The notes below the pieces were generated by a model. It ran no database searches. It saw only the letters and a list, made by a program, of their open reading frames with translations, and was not told the origin of the DNA. DNA of 42,820 nucleotides, from contig CASFOK010000015.1 of the NCBI GenBank assembly GCA_949296475.1, forward strand, positions 1-42,820. Reading direction: 5' to 3'. Below are positions 16,468 to 24,493 of the stretch, piece by piece. The translations under genes and the position numbers were made by a program. Position 1 is the stretch's first letter. Each line of letters starts with the position of its first letter. This DNA comes from an uncultured Pseudomonadota bacterium (lineage in GTDB: Bacteria > Pseudomonadota > Alphaproteobacteria > Rs-D84).

Positions 16468-17169
16468 TTAAAGAGATTTTATCATTGCGTCAATTGTTTT
16501 CTGTGAAATTTGTTTTATTTTTCCAACTGGCAAGTTATCCAACGATATCGGACCGAAAGAAACACGATGCAGTTTCCTGACAGGACAGCCACAAGCGCGC
16601 AAAACGATTCTTATTTCGTTTTTTTTACCCTCGGTAACTTCTACCCTTAAAATATTGTTGCCCAGAACGTCTATTTTCATAGGCCTGTAGGTTGTACCGT
16701 CAATAGTTATTCCTTGGCGGGCTTTTTCCAGTCCGTTTAAGTTTATTGCGTTTACCGTTGCGATGTATACACGCGGAATTTGTGACGAAGGCATGGTCAG
16801 TTTACGCGCCAGTTCCCCATCGTTTGTAAGTAACAATAATCCCGTTGTTTTATAATCAAGACGACCAATGTATTTTAAGTTTTTATATTCTTTTGGCAAG
16901 CAATCGTATATTGTTCGCCTGCCGGCTGTATCGTGGGCGGTCGTCATGACGTTCAAGGGTTTATGAAATGCGTATAACTTTGTTTCTTGTCGTTTACTAA
17001 GTATTTTTCCGTTTATTTTTACTTCGTCTTCATCGTCATTTATGAAAAATACAGGTGTATCAATGATTTTATTGTTAACAGCAACGGCCCCGTCAGCAAT
17101 TAGTTCTTCGGCGCCACGTCGTGACGATATTCCTGCGTCTGCAATAAATTTAGCAATACGTATTTTCAT
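16468..17169 (-). CDS. RsuA/RluB/RluE-family pseudouridine synthase
   Basis: The 233-residue enzyme isomerises uridine in rRNA. An S4 RNA-binding domain (residues 1-60, AKFIADAGISSRRGAEELI) precedes the catalytic domain with the motif GRLDYKTTGLLLLTNDG, in which the Asp is the nucleophile. KPLNVMTT and the LRVEVTEGKKNEIR segment are family features; the closest relative by look is RluB (23S U2605). Its ATG overlaps the rsmE stop (ATGA), so the two rRNA-modification genes are translationally coupled. Confidence 0.88.
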   Translation of the reverse strand: MKIRIAKFIADAGISSRRGAEELIADGAVAVNNKIIDTPVFFINDDEDEVKINGKILSKRQETKLYAFHKPLNVMTTAHDTAGRRTIYDCLPKEYKNLKYIGRLDYKTTGLLLLTNDGELARKLTMPSSQIPRVYIATVNAINLNGLEKARQGITIDGTTYRPMKIDVLGNNILRVEVTEGKKNEIRIVLRACGCPVRKLHRVSFGPISLDNLPVGKIKQISQKTIDAMIKSL

Positions 17170-17822
17170 TCTGTTACCCGGCTTATTGCGACTGGTGCTG
17201 CTACTTCTGCCCGAAGAATCGTTTCCCCTAAGTTTAAACTTTGCGCGCCGGCGTTATCCAGTGCGGTAAACTCGGCGTCGGAAAATCCGCCTTCGGGTCC
17301 GATAAGTATCTTTTTTGCGCCGCGCGCGGTTTTATCTGATGTCTTCCCGTATGCCGCCCGCTCGTCCGCAAAGACCATATCAGTTAAATCTATATCAGAA
17401 AATTTTTTTATTTCTAGCAATTTCGGAATGCTGTTCCTGGTTGATTGTTCCGATGCTTCTATTATGATTTTACGCATACGTTCCCAATTTATATTCTTGG
17501 TCACGGTCCTGTCTGTTATGACGGGTTGCAGATAGCCAACGCCCATTTGGGTTGCCATATTCAGCATATCGTCCAATTTTTTTATCGGTGCAAAATACAG
17601 CGTTATATCATTAGATGGGTCTTTGTGTTCTGTTGCTTCGCCGATAATAATGGTTTTCCCATCTTCGGAAAGTGTGGCAGAATATTCCGTTCCATTATTA
17701 AAGCACAAGCAATCGTTCCTGCGCATTACGTGTCTTAAATAATGGGTTATGTTTTTGTCTGCCTGGATATGTAGTCCAGTGTATAAATCTTGATCAATGA
17801 ATATGCGTGGGATATTTTTCAC
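17166..17822 (-). CDS. rsmE: 16S rRNA m3U1498 methyltransferase RsmE
   Basis: The enzyme belongs to the SPOUT class and methylates N3 of U1498 in 16S rRNA. Family signatures are RIFID near the N-terminus, the PUA-like domain, GVGYLQPVITDRT and the knot region with LIGPEGGFSDAEF and LGETILRAEVA. The start is placed at a GTG at 17822 (218 residues) because AGGAAA lies about 10 nt upstream and RsmE proteins begin close to RIF. An ATG at 17939 would add about 39 unrelated residues and overlap the opposite virD4-like gene. It is the first gene of the rsmE-rluB-TPR operon. Confidence 0.87.
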   Translation of the reverse strand: MKNIPRIFIDQDLYTGLHIQADKNITHYLRHVMRRNDCLCFNNGTEYSATLSEDGKTIIIGEATEHKDPSNDITLYFAPIKKLDDMLNMATQMGVGYLQPVITDRTVTKNINWERMRKIIIEASEQSTRNSIPKLLEIKKFSDIDLTDMVFADERAAYGKTSDKTARGAKKILIGPEGGFSDAEFTALDNAGAQSLNLGETILRAEVAAPVAISRVTE

Positions 17823-17861
17823 TAATTTTGCATTTCCTGATTTATAATTAATTATTTTTCT

Positions 17862-17869
17862 GATATAAT
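17862..17869 (+). promoter_or_regulatory. Extended -10 element of the virD4-like gene
   Basis: TGaTATAAT (TATAAT at 17864-17869) forms an extended -10 element; no good -35 is visible. The ATG begins 8 nt downstream with no Shine-Dalgarno between. Confidence 0.55.
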
Positions 17870-17877
17870 ATAACACA

Positions 17878-20097
17878 ATGGTTGAAAAGTTCAAGATTTT
17901 ATCAGCAGGAGGAGATTCCAAGGGCCTGAATATATTCAAGTCCAGTGCTTATAACGAGCATCAGCGCAAACCGATGGCGCAGGTTTTTTGGTCTTTGCGT
18001 TGGGCTGTCGGTATATGGCTTGCATGTGCGCTGGCTTTTGGTTTGTCTTTTATAATAGAGCATTTATGGCGATACGGTTTTTCCGTGGCCAGTGCTAAGT
18101 GGACATGGTTATATTTGCAAAATATGTTATATAGTGGCGGTTTGTCAGTATTGGCAGAGGTTCCTGCGTGGGTTAATCGCTCCGTTATGCGTACTGACAT
18201 TGCGTGCATAACACCGCTTATACCGATAATTGCGTATTATTTAATGGCGGATAGTAATTTGGTAAAAGAATTTAATCCATACGGCAACGATAAGTTTTCA
18301 GAAAAGTCTTCTAACAAGGCAACCAAGGAAGATATTGAAAAAATGGGATTATTAAATGGATTTATGATGGTTTTGGGTTATTTCAAGAAAAAGCCATTGA
18401 TGATGAACGAATGCTTGTCTGCGCTGTGTGTTGCGCCCCCGGGGACCGGTAAAACCCAAGGTGTTGTTGTGCCTACTATTTTTGAGTGTAATGGCGTTTC
18501 AATGATTATAAACGACCCAAAGCCGGAATTGAAACAGATTACTTCTGCATATCGTTCAACTGTTGGTCCAGTTTTTATAATGAACTGGGCGGGGCAGGAC
18601 GATCCAGAACGTGGCATATATTATCCGTCATGGAATCCGTTGTCGCCTGAACATGTTCCTTTTGAGACCGAGCAACGCGATTTATATATTGATTCAATTT
18701 GTAATGTATTGGTACCAGATGTTGCATCGTCTTCTGCAGATCCGCACTGGACGATATCTGGGCGCGCAGGATTGTCTGGGTTGATTCAATTTATTGTTTC
18801 AAAGGTTGAACGTGCGCGTGCGGACGATTATTTTTATTCTCGTCTAACATCTGGTACTTTTGATGGGGAAGATGCGGCTGTATTATCTGATTACTATTTA
18901 TCTATGATGAATGACCCGAACGCATTTGCCGCGCAGGCTTTGTTGCAAAAGGGCGAACTAAATGCGATGAATTATGTGCATATAGGGACTTGGGATAAGA
19001 TACCGCCTGCATGGGTCGGGAAAGAGGCATCTTTGTCAATGATACTAGATTGGTTAAATGCCAGTCAGATTAGTATTGCGCAAGAAATGGAAGAACGTCG
19101 TCGTCAAGGTGACCAGATGGTTATGATGGCAGACCCGATGAAAGACTTGTTCCAGGCCGCGGTAGACGAAGCACGTTTATATTCGTATGCACATCGTGCT
19201 GTCTTAGAATTAACGCAACTGGCGAACACGCCTGATAAAGAACGTGGTTCTATATTGTCCACCATAATGGCGGGGTTGGGTATATTCCGTAATGCCGCTG
19301 TTCGTAACAGAACAAGTCATTCGGATTTTCATTTTGAAGATTTGCGCGGGTTGCGTGATCCGCGTGACGGCAAGATAAAACCTGTTACTGTTTATTTATC
19401 AATAAATATGGTTGACGCACAGGCGTTAAATCCGATTACCGGTATATTTATTGAATTAATGACGAATTTCTTGTTGGCGAATGCACCAGAGCAATATCGC
19501 AACGGTCAAAGATTAGGACCTTATCCTGTGTTGTTTGTTTTAGACGAAATGCCCAAGATGCAAAAATTGCAGGCAGTTATCCAAGGTCCAGACCTTGGAC
19601 GTGGTCAAAAAGTTTCTTATTTGATTATCGGACAGGATTTGCATCAGATTGCGGAAAAATATGGTAATGACGCTGCTGCAACGATTATATCTACAACAGC
19701 GGCAAAGATTGTATTGCGTCAAAACGACCCCGATACAGCAAAACGTTTTTCTGAAATGATGGGGTATAAAATGAAATTAAAAACCGTCAAGGGGGCTGAT
19801 GGAAAAGAAAAAGAAGAAACCAGCGAAGAATTGCTGTATACGCCGATGGATATTATGAAGTTAGATGATAAAAAGCAGTTGGTAATATTCCAAGGTTGGT
19901 ACCATAGACCCATAGAGGCTGATAAACAAATGGCGTTTAACGACACCAGACTTGCTGGTTATATGGCCATGGGTGAATGTAGTCCGTTACCAGAGTTTTT
20001 AATACCTTCACATCATGCTGCACTGGGGTATACGGGAACGCCGCGCATTTATATCCCGCAAACGAAAGAGACAAAAATCCTGCAACCAATCAAGTAA
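17878..20097 (+). CDS. VirD4/TraG-type type IV secretion coupling ATPase
   Basis: The 739-residue protein has two or three N-terminal membrane helices (about 40-62, 75-100, 108-123) and a large cytoplasmic ATPase domain. Walker A is at residues 187-194 (PPGTGKTQ) and Walker B at VLFVLDEMPK with D556/E557. The segments WNPLSPEH, DPHWTISGRAG and IIGQDLHQIAEKYG with TAKRFSEMMG are typical of TraG/VirD4 proteins. These hexameric ATPases hand substrates to a type IV secretion channel. No virB, tra or dot gene lies next to it, so it is an orphan here. An AGGAGGAGA at 17908 lies inside the coding region and has no start codon after it, so ATG 17878 is kept. Confidence 0.88.
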   Translation: MVEKFKILSAGGDSKGLNIFKSSAYNEHQRKPMAQVFWSLRWAVGIWLACALAFGLSFIIEHLWRYGFSVASAKWTWLYLQNMLYSGGLSVLAEVPAWVNRSVMRTDIACITPLIPIIAYYLMADSNLVKEFNPYGNDKFSEKSSNKATKEDIEKMGLLNGFMMVLGYFKKKPLMMNECLSALCVAPPGTGKTQGVVVPTIFECNGVSMIINDPKPELKQITSAYRSTVGPVFIMNWAGQDDPERGIYYPSWNPLSPEHVPFETEQRDLYIDSICNVLVPDVASSSADPHWTISGRAGLSGLIQFIVSKVERARADDYFYSRLTSGTFDGEDAAVLSDYYLSMMNDPNAFAAQALLQKGELNAMNYVHIGTWDKIPPAWVGKEASLSMILDWLNASQISIAQEMEERRRQGDQMVMMADPMKDLFQAAVDEARLYSYAHRAVLELTQLANTPDKERGSILSTIMAGLGIFRNAAVRNRTSHSDFHFEDLRGLRDPRDGKIKPVTVYLSINMVDAQALNPITGIFIELMTNFLLANAPEQYRNGQRLGPYPVLFVLDEMPKMQKLQAVIQGPDLGRGQKVSYLIIGQDLHQIAEKYGNDAAATIISTTAAKIVLRQNDPDTAKRFSEMMGYKMKLKTVKGADGKEKEETSEELLYTPMDIMKLDDKKQLVIFQGWYHRPIEADKQMAFNDTRLAGYMAMGECSPLPEFLIPSHHAALGYTGTPRIYIPQTKETKILQPIK

Positions 20098-20103
20098 GCA
20101 ATG

Positions 20104-20132
20104 TTGACCTTTGGTTAAAGGGTGTTTATACT
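20104..20132 (+). promoter_or_regulatory. Strong promoter of the COG3014-like/lpoB operon
   Basis: TTGACC (20104-20109) and TATACT (20127-20132) are separated by 17 bp. The first in-frame ATG (20139) begins 6 nt after the -10, at the expected transcription start, so the mRNA is predicted to be leaderless. Confidence 0.8.
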
Positions 20133-20138
20133 GTGTGT

Positions 20139-21401
20139 ATGCGCAAAATATTTTATTTTTTATTGCACATATTCATATTAATTGGCTGTGCCCAAAATAT
20201 GCAACAACGTTTAGATAACGTTCGTCAGGGATTTTTTGCAAATGATTTTGTTGGCGCCGCCCAAGAATTTTCCGGTGATTCTGATTTTTCTGATATGGAT
20301 AATTTGGAATTATTAATTACCAGTGACGCGCTGTTTCATTCAAACGATTTTGCGGCAAGTGACGCCGGATATGAAGAATTTAACCATAGAAATATAGACT
20401 TAACTGGTGGCAGTCTGGGGCGCGAAGCGACTGCGTTAATTGCGGGTAATATGGCGAACGAATATCGCCCCTATATGATGGACTCGTTGTTTGTGTCGTA
20501 TTATCAGTTATGGGCGGCGTTGGCGCAATCAAGATTTGACGATGCGCGCGTTATCATAAATCAATCTTATGCGCGTCAGCAGAATATGTCACGCGAATAT
20601 GCAGATTTGATAGAGGAAAGTCAGCAAAGTTATGCAGAAAATCCAGATTTAGTTACACAGATTCAAAATAGTAATTCTAATTGGTTGGCGTTTAGGGATA
20701 TTATGAATCCCGCGTTAACTTATCTTGCAGGCATTTACTTTTTGAATATGGGCGATTTTTCAGACGCGACAACGTATTTGAAACGCGCTGATGGTATGGT
20801 CCCTGGTAACAGTTTCGTTAAGCAAGATTTGCAAAGCGCCGAACAAGGCAAAATACCATCAAATGTTGTCTGGGTGTTTATAGAAGATAGTTTTGCGCCA
20901 AAATTACAAGAAGAAAGAATAAACATACCAATGGTTACGGGCAATGGCATAAGTATTGTGCCGATTGCTATATCTGAACCTGTGTTCTTTGATAGTGTTG
21001 TGTCTGTTGACGGTGCCCAAGAACTGGCAAATGTAGATGCTTTATTTATGACGGAATACGGACAATATAGGATAAATGAGGCTCTGCGGGCGTGGGCGTC
21101 TGCGACTTCGCGCGCTGTATTACAGTCGGCAATGTATAATTCAAACAGTCAATATGCGTCCTTGATGGGTTTGTCGTCTACTTTGTTTTCAGTTGCTACA
21201 ACTAATGCAGAGGTTCGTACATGGGCGACTTTACCTAAAAACATTTATTTATTAAGAACGCAAAAAAACAAAAGTGGCTTGATTGAGTTGCGTTCAAATG
21301 GTAATCTGATTGCAGAGATACCAGTGCCAGATGGTAATGTTTTGGTATATGTCAGATTTGGTAATAGCGCTTATGATACCAAGGTTATAAAAATAAAATA
21401 A
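20139..21401 (+). CDS. COG3014-like lipoprotein
   Basis: The 420-residue product has a lipoprotein signal with Cys17 (FILIGCAQ). The mature part is helical and TPR-like: the VSYYQLWAALAQSRFDDARVI region and the DIMNPALTYLAGIYFLNMGDF segment resemble stacked helix pairs. A C-terminal beta-rich region (about 240-420) follows. The layout recalls COG3014 lipoproteins, which are often encoded next to lpoB, as here (12 bp upstream). That family is uncharacterised, but the pairing suggests a role in peptidoglycan synthesis. Start at 20139 is preferred to a GTG at 20133 that overlaps the promoter region. Confidence 0.65.
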   Translation: MRKIFYFLLHIFILIGCAQNMQQRLDNVRQGFFANDFVGAAQEFSGDSDFSDMDNLELLITSDALFHSNDFAASDAGYEEFNHRNIDLTGGSLGREATALIAGNMANEYRPYMMDSLFVSYYQLWAALAQSRFDDARVIINQSYARQQNMSREYADLIEESQQSYAENPDLVTQIQNSNSNWLAFRDIMNPALTYLAGIYFLNMGDFSDATTYLKRADGMVPGNSFVKQDLQSAEQGKIPSNVVWVFIEDSFAPKLQEERINIPMVTGNGISIVPIAISEPVFFDSVVSVDGAQELANVDALFMTEYGQYRINEALRAWASATSRAVLQSAMYNSNSQYASLMGLSSTLFSVATTNAEVRTWATLPKNIYLLRTQKNKSGLIELRSNGNLIAEIPVPDGNVLVYVRFGNSAYDTKVIKIK

Positions 21402-21413
21402 AAAGGGGGATAT

Positions 21414-22154
21414 ATGAAAAAAATTTTACCTGTTGCACTTTGTGTGACTTTGTGTGCTTGCGGTGGAACGCGCGTCGTTGACTTGGACAATGAACGCGAA
21501 GTGGCCAGCATGCAAAATGTTATGGAACTAGAATATCGTGATTGGACTGATACCGCAGAAACTATGACGAAATCAATGATAAACAGCGGTGCTTTTACAA
21601 AAATCAAAGACCCTGTTATTGCCATTGGAAACATAGAAAACGATACCATGCAACGATTTGATACAGATATTTTGACTAAGAAAATTCGTACTACATTGGT
21701 AATTTCTGGAACCGCACAGGTTACAACGGCGTTTCAAAATAAGAAGACTACGGATACTGGGTATGTGCCTGTATCTGCCAGGGTAGATTCTGCAAAGGTT
21801 GGACCGTACGGCGCATCTGTATCATCTGCCAAGGCGGACGGATTCGTTGCTGTTGAGTATGAAAAAAATGTAAGTGAAGACGAAACAACGCATCAGGTAC
21901 GTGATACTCGTGGTAACCCCGAATATGACGCGTCTACGATTGTAGGGCAGGGAACTTTGGTTGCGCCTAATTTATCGTTGTCTGGTAAAATGATACAAAG
22001 AAATATAAAGTTGCAGTCGGGGTGGTTTTCAAACGTAGATACCCGCGTAGAATATTATCTGCAATTGACATTGACTGATATAAAGACAGGATTATCTGTT
22101 TGGGAAGACGAACAGCCTATTGTAAAAGAAGGCGATCATGCGCCAACTTGGTAA
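21414..22154 (+). CDS. lpoB: LpoB-like penicillin-binding-protein activator lipoprotein
   Basis: The 246-residue lipoprotein has lipobox LCAC (Cys16). LpoB proteins reach through the periplasm to stimulate a class A penicillin-binding protein. Family features are visible: a DPVIAIGNIENDT strand, the LSLSGKMIQRNI segment and a C-terminal YYLQLTLTDIKTGLSVWE strand. The central VSARVDSAKVGPYGASVSSA region is an extra disordered-looking insert. GGGGGA precedes the ATG. It ends an operon with the COG3014-like gene, and a terminator begins at its stop codon. Confidence 0.82.
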   Translation: MKKILPVALCVTLCACGGTRVVDLDNEREVASMQNVMELEYRDWTDTAETMTKSMINSGAFTKIKDPVIAIGNIENDTMQRFDTDILTKKIRTTLVISGTAQVTTAFQNKKTTDTGYVPVSARVDSAKVGPYGASVSSAKADGFVAVEYEKNVSEDETTHQVRDTRGNPEYDASTIVGQGTLVAPNLSLSGKMIQRNIKLQSGWFSNVDTRVEYYLQLTLTDIKTGLSVWEDEQPIVKEGDHAPTW

Positions 22155-22181
22155 AAAAAACGCCCAAACGGGCGTTTTTTT
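22154..22181. terminator. Bidirectional intrinsic terminator (lpoB/fabZ)
   Basis: CGCCC (22161-22165) and GGGCG (22170-22174) surround AAAC, extended by A7/T7 pairing. The same core sequence recurs at 37110-37123. It lies between converging lpoB and fabZ. Confidence 0.9.
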
Positions 22182-22617
22182 ATTCTTTGTTAGGATCAAT
22201 AATTGCGGTAAATGTTGCCTCGGCTACCTTTTTACCACCGACCATTGCGATACCGTGAAATTTATAAAGTCTCATTTTTGACATTACTAATTCAACGTGT
22301 AGTTCCAAAACGTCACCCGGCATTACCATATGTGAAAATTTGATTTTTTCCATCGTGGTAAAATAACCAAGTGTTTTGCCGCCCGTAATTCCCATATTAG
22401 ATAAAGCGATGAAGCAAGCAGTTTGTGCCAATGCCTCTATTTGTAGCACACCCGGCATAATCGGTTTGCCTGGAAAGTGACCGCTGCACCAGAATTCATC
22501 GTCGCGAACATATTTTATGCCGACGCCACTGGTTTCGTTATACTCACGAATTTCATCTACTAAGCGCATTGCACCACGATGTGGAATAACGTTTTCAATG
22601 CCTTTTGCGTCTATCAT
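22180..22617 (-). CDS. fabZ: 3-hydroxyacyl-ACP dehydratase FabZ
   Basis: The 145-residue hotdog-fold enzyme dehydrates 3-hydroxyacyl-ACP in fatty-acid elongation and balances flux with lipid A synthesis. The catalytic His is in HRGAMRLVDE near residue 14, and the catalytic Glu lies in GHFPGKPIMPGVLQIEALAQ, the family signature. AGGAGA precedes the ATG. It follows lpxD by 10 bp, the usual lpxD-fabZ pairing; lpxA, commonly next, is absent and a convergent terminator follows. Confidence 0.95.
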   Translation of the reverse strand: MIDAKGIENVIPHRGAMRLVDEIREYNETSGVGIKYVRDDEFWCSGHFPGKPIMPGVLQIEALAQTACFIALSNMGITGGKTLGYFTTMEKIKFSHMVMPGDVLELHVELVMSKMRLYKFHGIAMVGGKKVAEATFTAIIDPNKE

Positions 22618-22627
22618 TTTTTGTCTC

Positions 22628-23671
22628 CTACCCTTTTAGTTGCTTTTTTATCCATGCATAGTGGCGCATAAATTCTGTTCCTGGGCCTGCTGGGTATCCC
22701 ATATGTTTCTGACCAGCCGGAACGTTTCTGAACACGCCGCTGTGGGCGCCAATTTCTGCATCATCACCAATCTTGACACCATTTGCAATTCCAACCTGAC
22801 CTGCTAACAGTGCGCGGTCGCCGACAACAACGCCACCCGCCAAACCAACGCCGGATGCCAAGAAGCATTCACATCCTATTACTACGCCATGTGCGATTTG
22901 GCACAAGTTATCAATTTTTGTGCCGTCGCCAATGGTTGTATCTGTCATTGCACCGCGATCAATGCAAGTATTTGCACCAACCGAAACCCTGTTGCCGATA
23001 ACCACGCGACCAACGTGCGGTATAAAAATATTATGTCCGTTTTGACGCGTGTATCCAAAGCCATCTTTACCTATGACCGCACCGGCGTTGATGACACATT
23101 CTGAACCAATCGTTGCATTTTCAATATGTGCACCAGTTTGTACGATTGTACCTTTCCCGATGGTTACATTTCGTCCGATAAAAGCGCCCGGGTAAATTTT
23201 TACATCTTCTTCAATGACGGCGCCGCGTTCAATCGTTGCGTACTGCCCAACATATACGCTTTTCTTTTTTCTAAAGAACACGCCACGTTCAACAGTTGCA
23301 CGTTTACTAATACCATAACGTGGCTTTTCGCGATATATTTCGCCCAAGATTTTTACAATATTCCCACGCGGAGTATTTGTTATTAATAAAGTCGCGCCTT
23401 TTGGGGCGTTTTCTATTTGCTCTGGTTGCACAAGTATGACGCTGGCGCGCGTGTTTCTAAGTACCTCTATGGGCAAGATTTTAAATGCGCTGCTATTCTG
23501 TTCAGTAGAATAAAATGCCAACTGTCCAGGTTTTGCGTCTGCAATTGGGGCAACGCCACAAACCTGTGTGTCGGGGTCACCTTGTAATTCAAGACCGAAT
23601 TTCTCGGCCAACTGTCCGGCTGTTGTTTTAGTGGCGGCCGGTGCCAATAAAGATTTTATTTTGTTTAACAT
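22628..23671 (-). CDS. lpxD: UDP-3-O-acyl-glucosamine N-acyltransferase LpxD
   Basis: The 347-residue enzyme adds the N-linked 3-hydroxyacyl chain in lipid A synthesis. The N-terminal uridine-binding domain (residues about 15-110) is followed by a left-handed beta helix of hexapeptide repeats (GRNVTIGKGTIVQTGAHIEN and similar). The catalytic His is in QIAHGVVIG. Length is normal. A terminator isolates it from ompH, and a TATAAT ends 6 nt before the ATG with no Shine-Dalgarno, so it probably has its own, leaderless, transcript with fabZ. Confidence 0.95.
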   Translation of the reverse strand: MLNKIKSLLAPAATKTTAGQLAEKFGLELQGDPDTQVCGVAPIADAKPGQLAFYSTEQNSSAFKILPIEVLRNTRASVILVQPEQIENAPKGATLLITNTPRGNIVKILGEIYREKPRYGISKRATVERGVFFRKKKSVYVGQYATIERGAVIEEDVKIYPGAFIGRNVTIGKGTIVQTGAHIENATIGSECVINAGAVIGKDGFGYTRQNGHNIFIPHVGRVVIGNRVSVGANTCIDRGAMTDTTIGDGTKIDNLCQIAHGVVIGCECFLASGVGLAGGVVVGDRALLAGQVGIANGVKIGDDAEIGAHSGVFRNVPAGQKHMGYPAGPGTEFMRHYAWIKKQLKG

Positions 23672-23677
23672 GTCGCG

Positions 23678-23683
23678 ATTATA
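23678..23683 (-). promoter_or_regulatory. -10 element of lpxD-fabZ
   Basis: TATAAT on the minus strand ends 6 nt before the lpxD ATG. A -35 is weak (TTTTAA at 16 bp). Together with the upstream ompH terminator this implies a separate promoter. Confidence 0.55.
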
Positions 23684-23717
23684 GCCGATATTTTTAAAAT
23701 TAAAAGTAGAATATTAA

Positions 23718-23744
23718 AAAAAACCGCCAAAGCGGCGGTTTTTT
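23718..23744 (-). terminator. Intrinsic terminator after ompH
   Basis: CCGCC/GGCGG with flanking A/T runs gives an 11-bp stem (23718-23728 with 23734-23744) and an AAAGC loop. On the minus strand the stem is followed by T-rich sequence. It lies between ompH and lpxD. Confidence 0.88.
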
Positions 23745-23753
23745 AATTTTATC

Positions 23754-24416
23754 TTAGAAACCTTTTGGAGTTTCCATTTTTACGTTAGATACTTTTTTAT
23801 TCAATGCAGAAATAACTTCGTTTGTTATATCCAATTTTTCTGCATCTTTGCCGGTACGCGCGAAACGACCGTCAATTACCAAAGACAAGTTCTTTTTTTC
23901 AATTACACCCGTGATAATTGGGTCCAGGTGCTTTTCTTGTACTTCGTTTAACGCTTTCTGGAAAGACATTTCTATGCTTTGTGCGCGTTCTGTTAAGTCG
24001 CGCTGCAGTTCTGTTACGCGGTTTTGATAGTCAACAACGCGACGTTGTAACGCATCACGAGACAATACGTCTTGTGATTTTTCAATTTCTGCTTTTTCTT
24101 TTTCTAGTTCTTTTTGTTTGCTTTCTAATTCTTTCCGTAATTTATTCTCATAAGATTCTTTTTGTTTGCGCAAGTCTTGCAATGCATTTGCTTCGTTTTG
24201 AATCGCGTCCATACGGATTACCGCGATACGTAAATTTGCCGCGCTTTCAGCATCTGCGGTTACGACTTCCAGTGCTTCGTCAACAGACGCGCCGCCACCG
24301 TTACGTAAAGCACTGATACCCCATGCACCTAACGCTGCAACAGCGACAACTATGGCCACGATTATGCCTGTTTTTGTATATTTTTTTATTGCTGTATTAT
24401 CTGTTTTTTGAACCAT
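23754..24416 (-). CDS. OmpH/Skp-family periplasmic chaperone
   Basis: The 220-residue product fits Skp (OmpH): a short beta strand (LRIAVIRMDAIQNEA) then a long charged coiled coil (about 75-150, rich in Lys/Glu/Gln) and a final strand with LSLVIDGRFAR. Skp trimers hold unfolded outer-membrane proteins. The usual cleavable signal is replaced by a Lys-rich tail and an apparent membrane anchor (residues about 17-37, TGIIVAIVVAVAALGAWGIS) with no obvious cleavage site, so it may stay attached to the inner membrane. AAGGGG precedes the ATG, and a TATACT lies about 36 bp upstream. It precedes lpxD-fabZ, a classic order. Confidence 0.8.
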   Translation of the reverse strand: MVQKTDNTAIKKYTKTGIIVAIVVAVAALGAWGISALRNGGGASVDEALEVVTADAESAANLRIAVIRMDAIQNEANALQDLRKQKESYENKLRKELESKQKELEKEKAEIEKSQDVLSRDALQRRVVDYQNRVTELQRDLTERAQSIEMSFQKALNEVQEKHLDPIITGVIEKKNLSLVIDGRFARTGKDAEKLDITNEVISALNKKVSNVKMETPKGF

Positions 24417-24493
24417 ATTTTTCCCCTTTTTTATATGTTATGCAAAAAGTATAGCAGTAATTTTTTTAAATGAAAAGAGAAAGTTATCCCCAC

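Noticed and set aside
17905-17920. AGGAGGAGA-like Shine-Dalgarno inside the virD4-like gene
   Set aside because: No ATG, GTG or TTG follows at a suitable distance in frame, so it does not move the start; counted as chance.
17823-17939. N-terminal extension of rsmE to an ATG at 17939
   Set aside because: It would overlap the start of the opposite virD4-like gene and cross both promoters; the GTG at 17822 has a Shine-Dalgarno and gives the normal N-terminus.
17878-20097. Assignment of the coupling ATPase to DotL of a Dot/Icm system
   Set aside because: Its motifs fit the VirD4/TraG branch better, and no DotL-type C-terminal extension or neighbouring dot/icm gene is seen.
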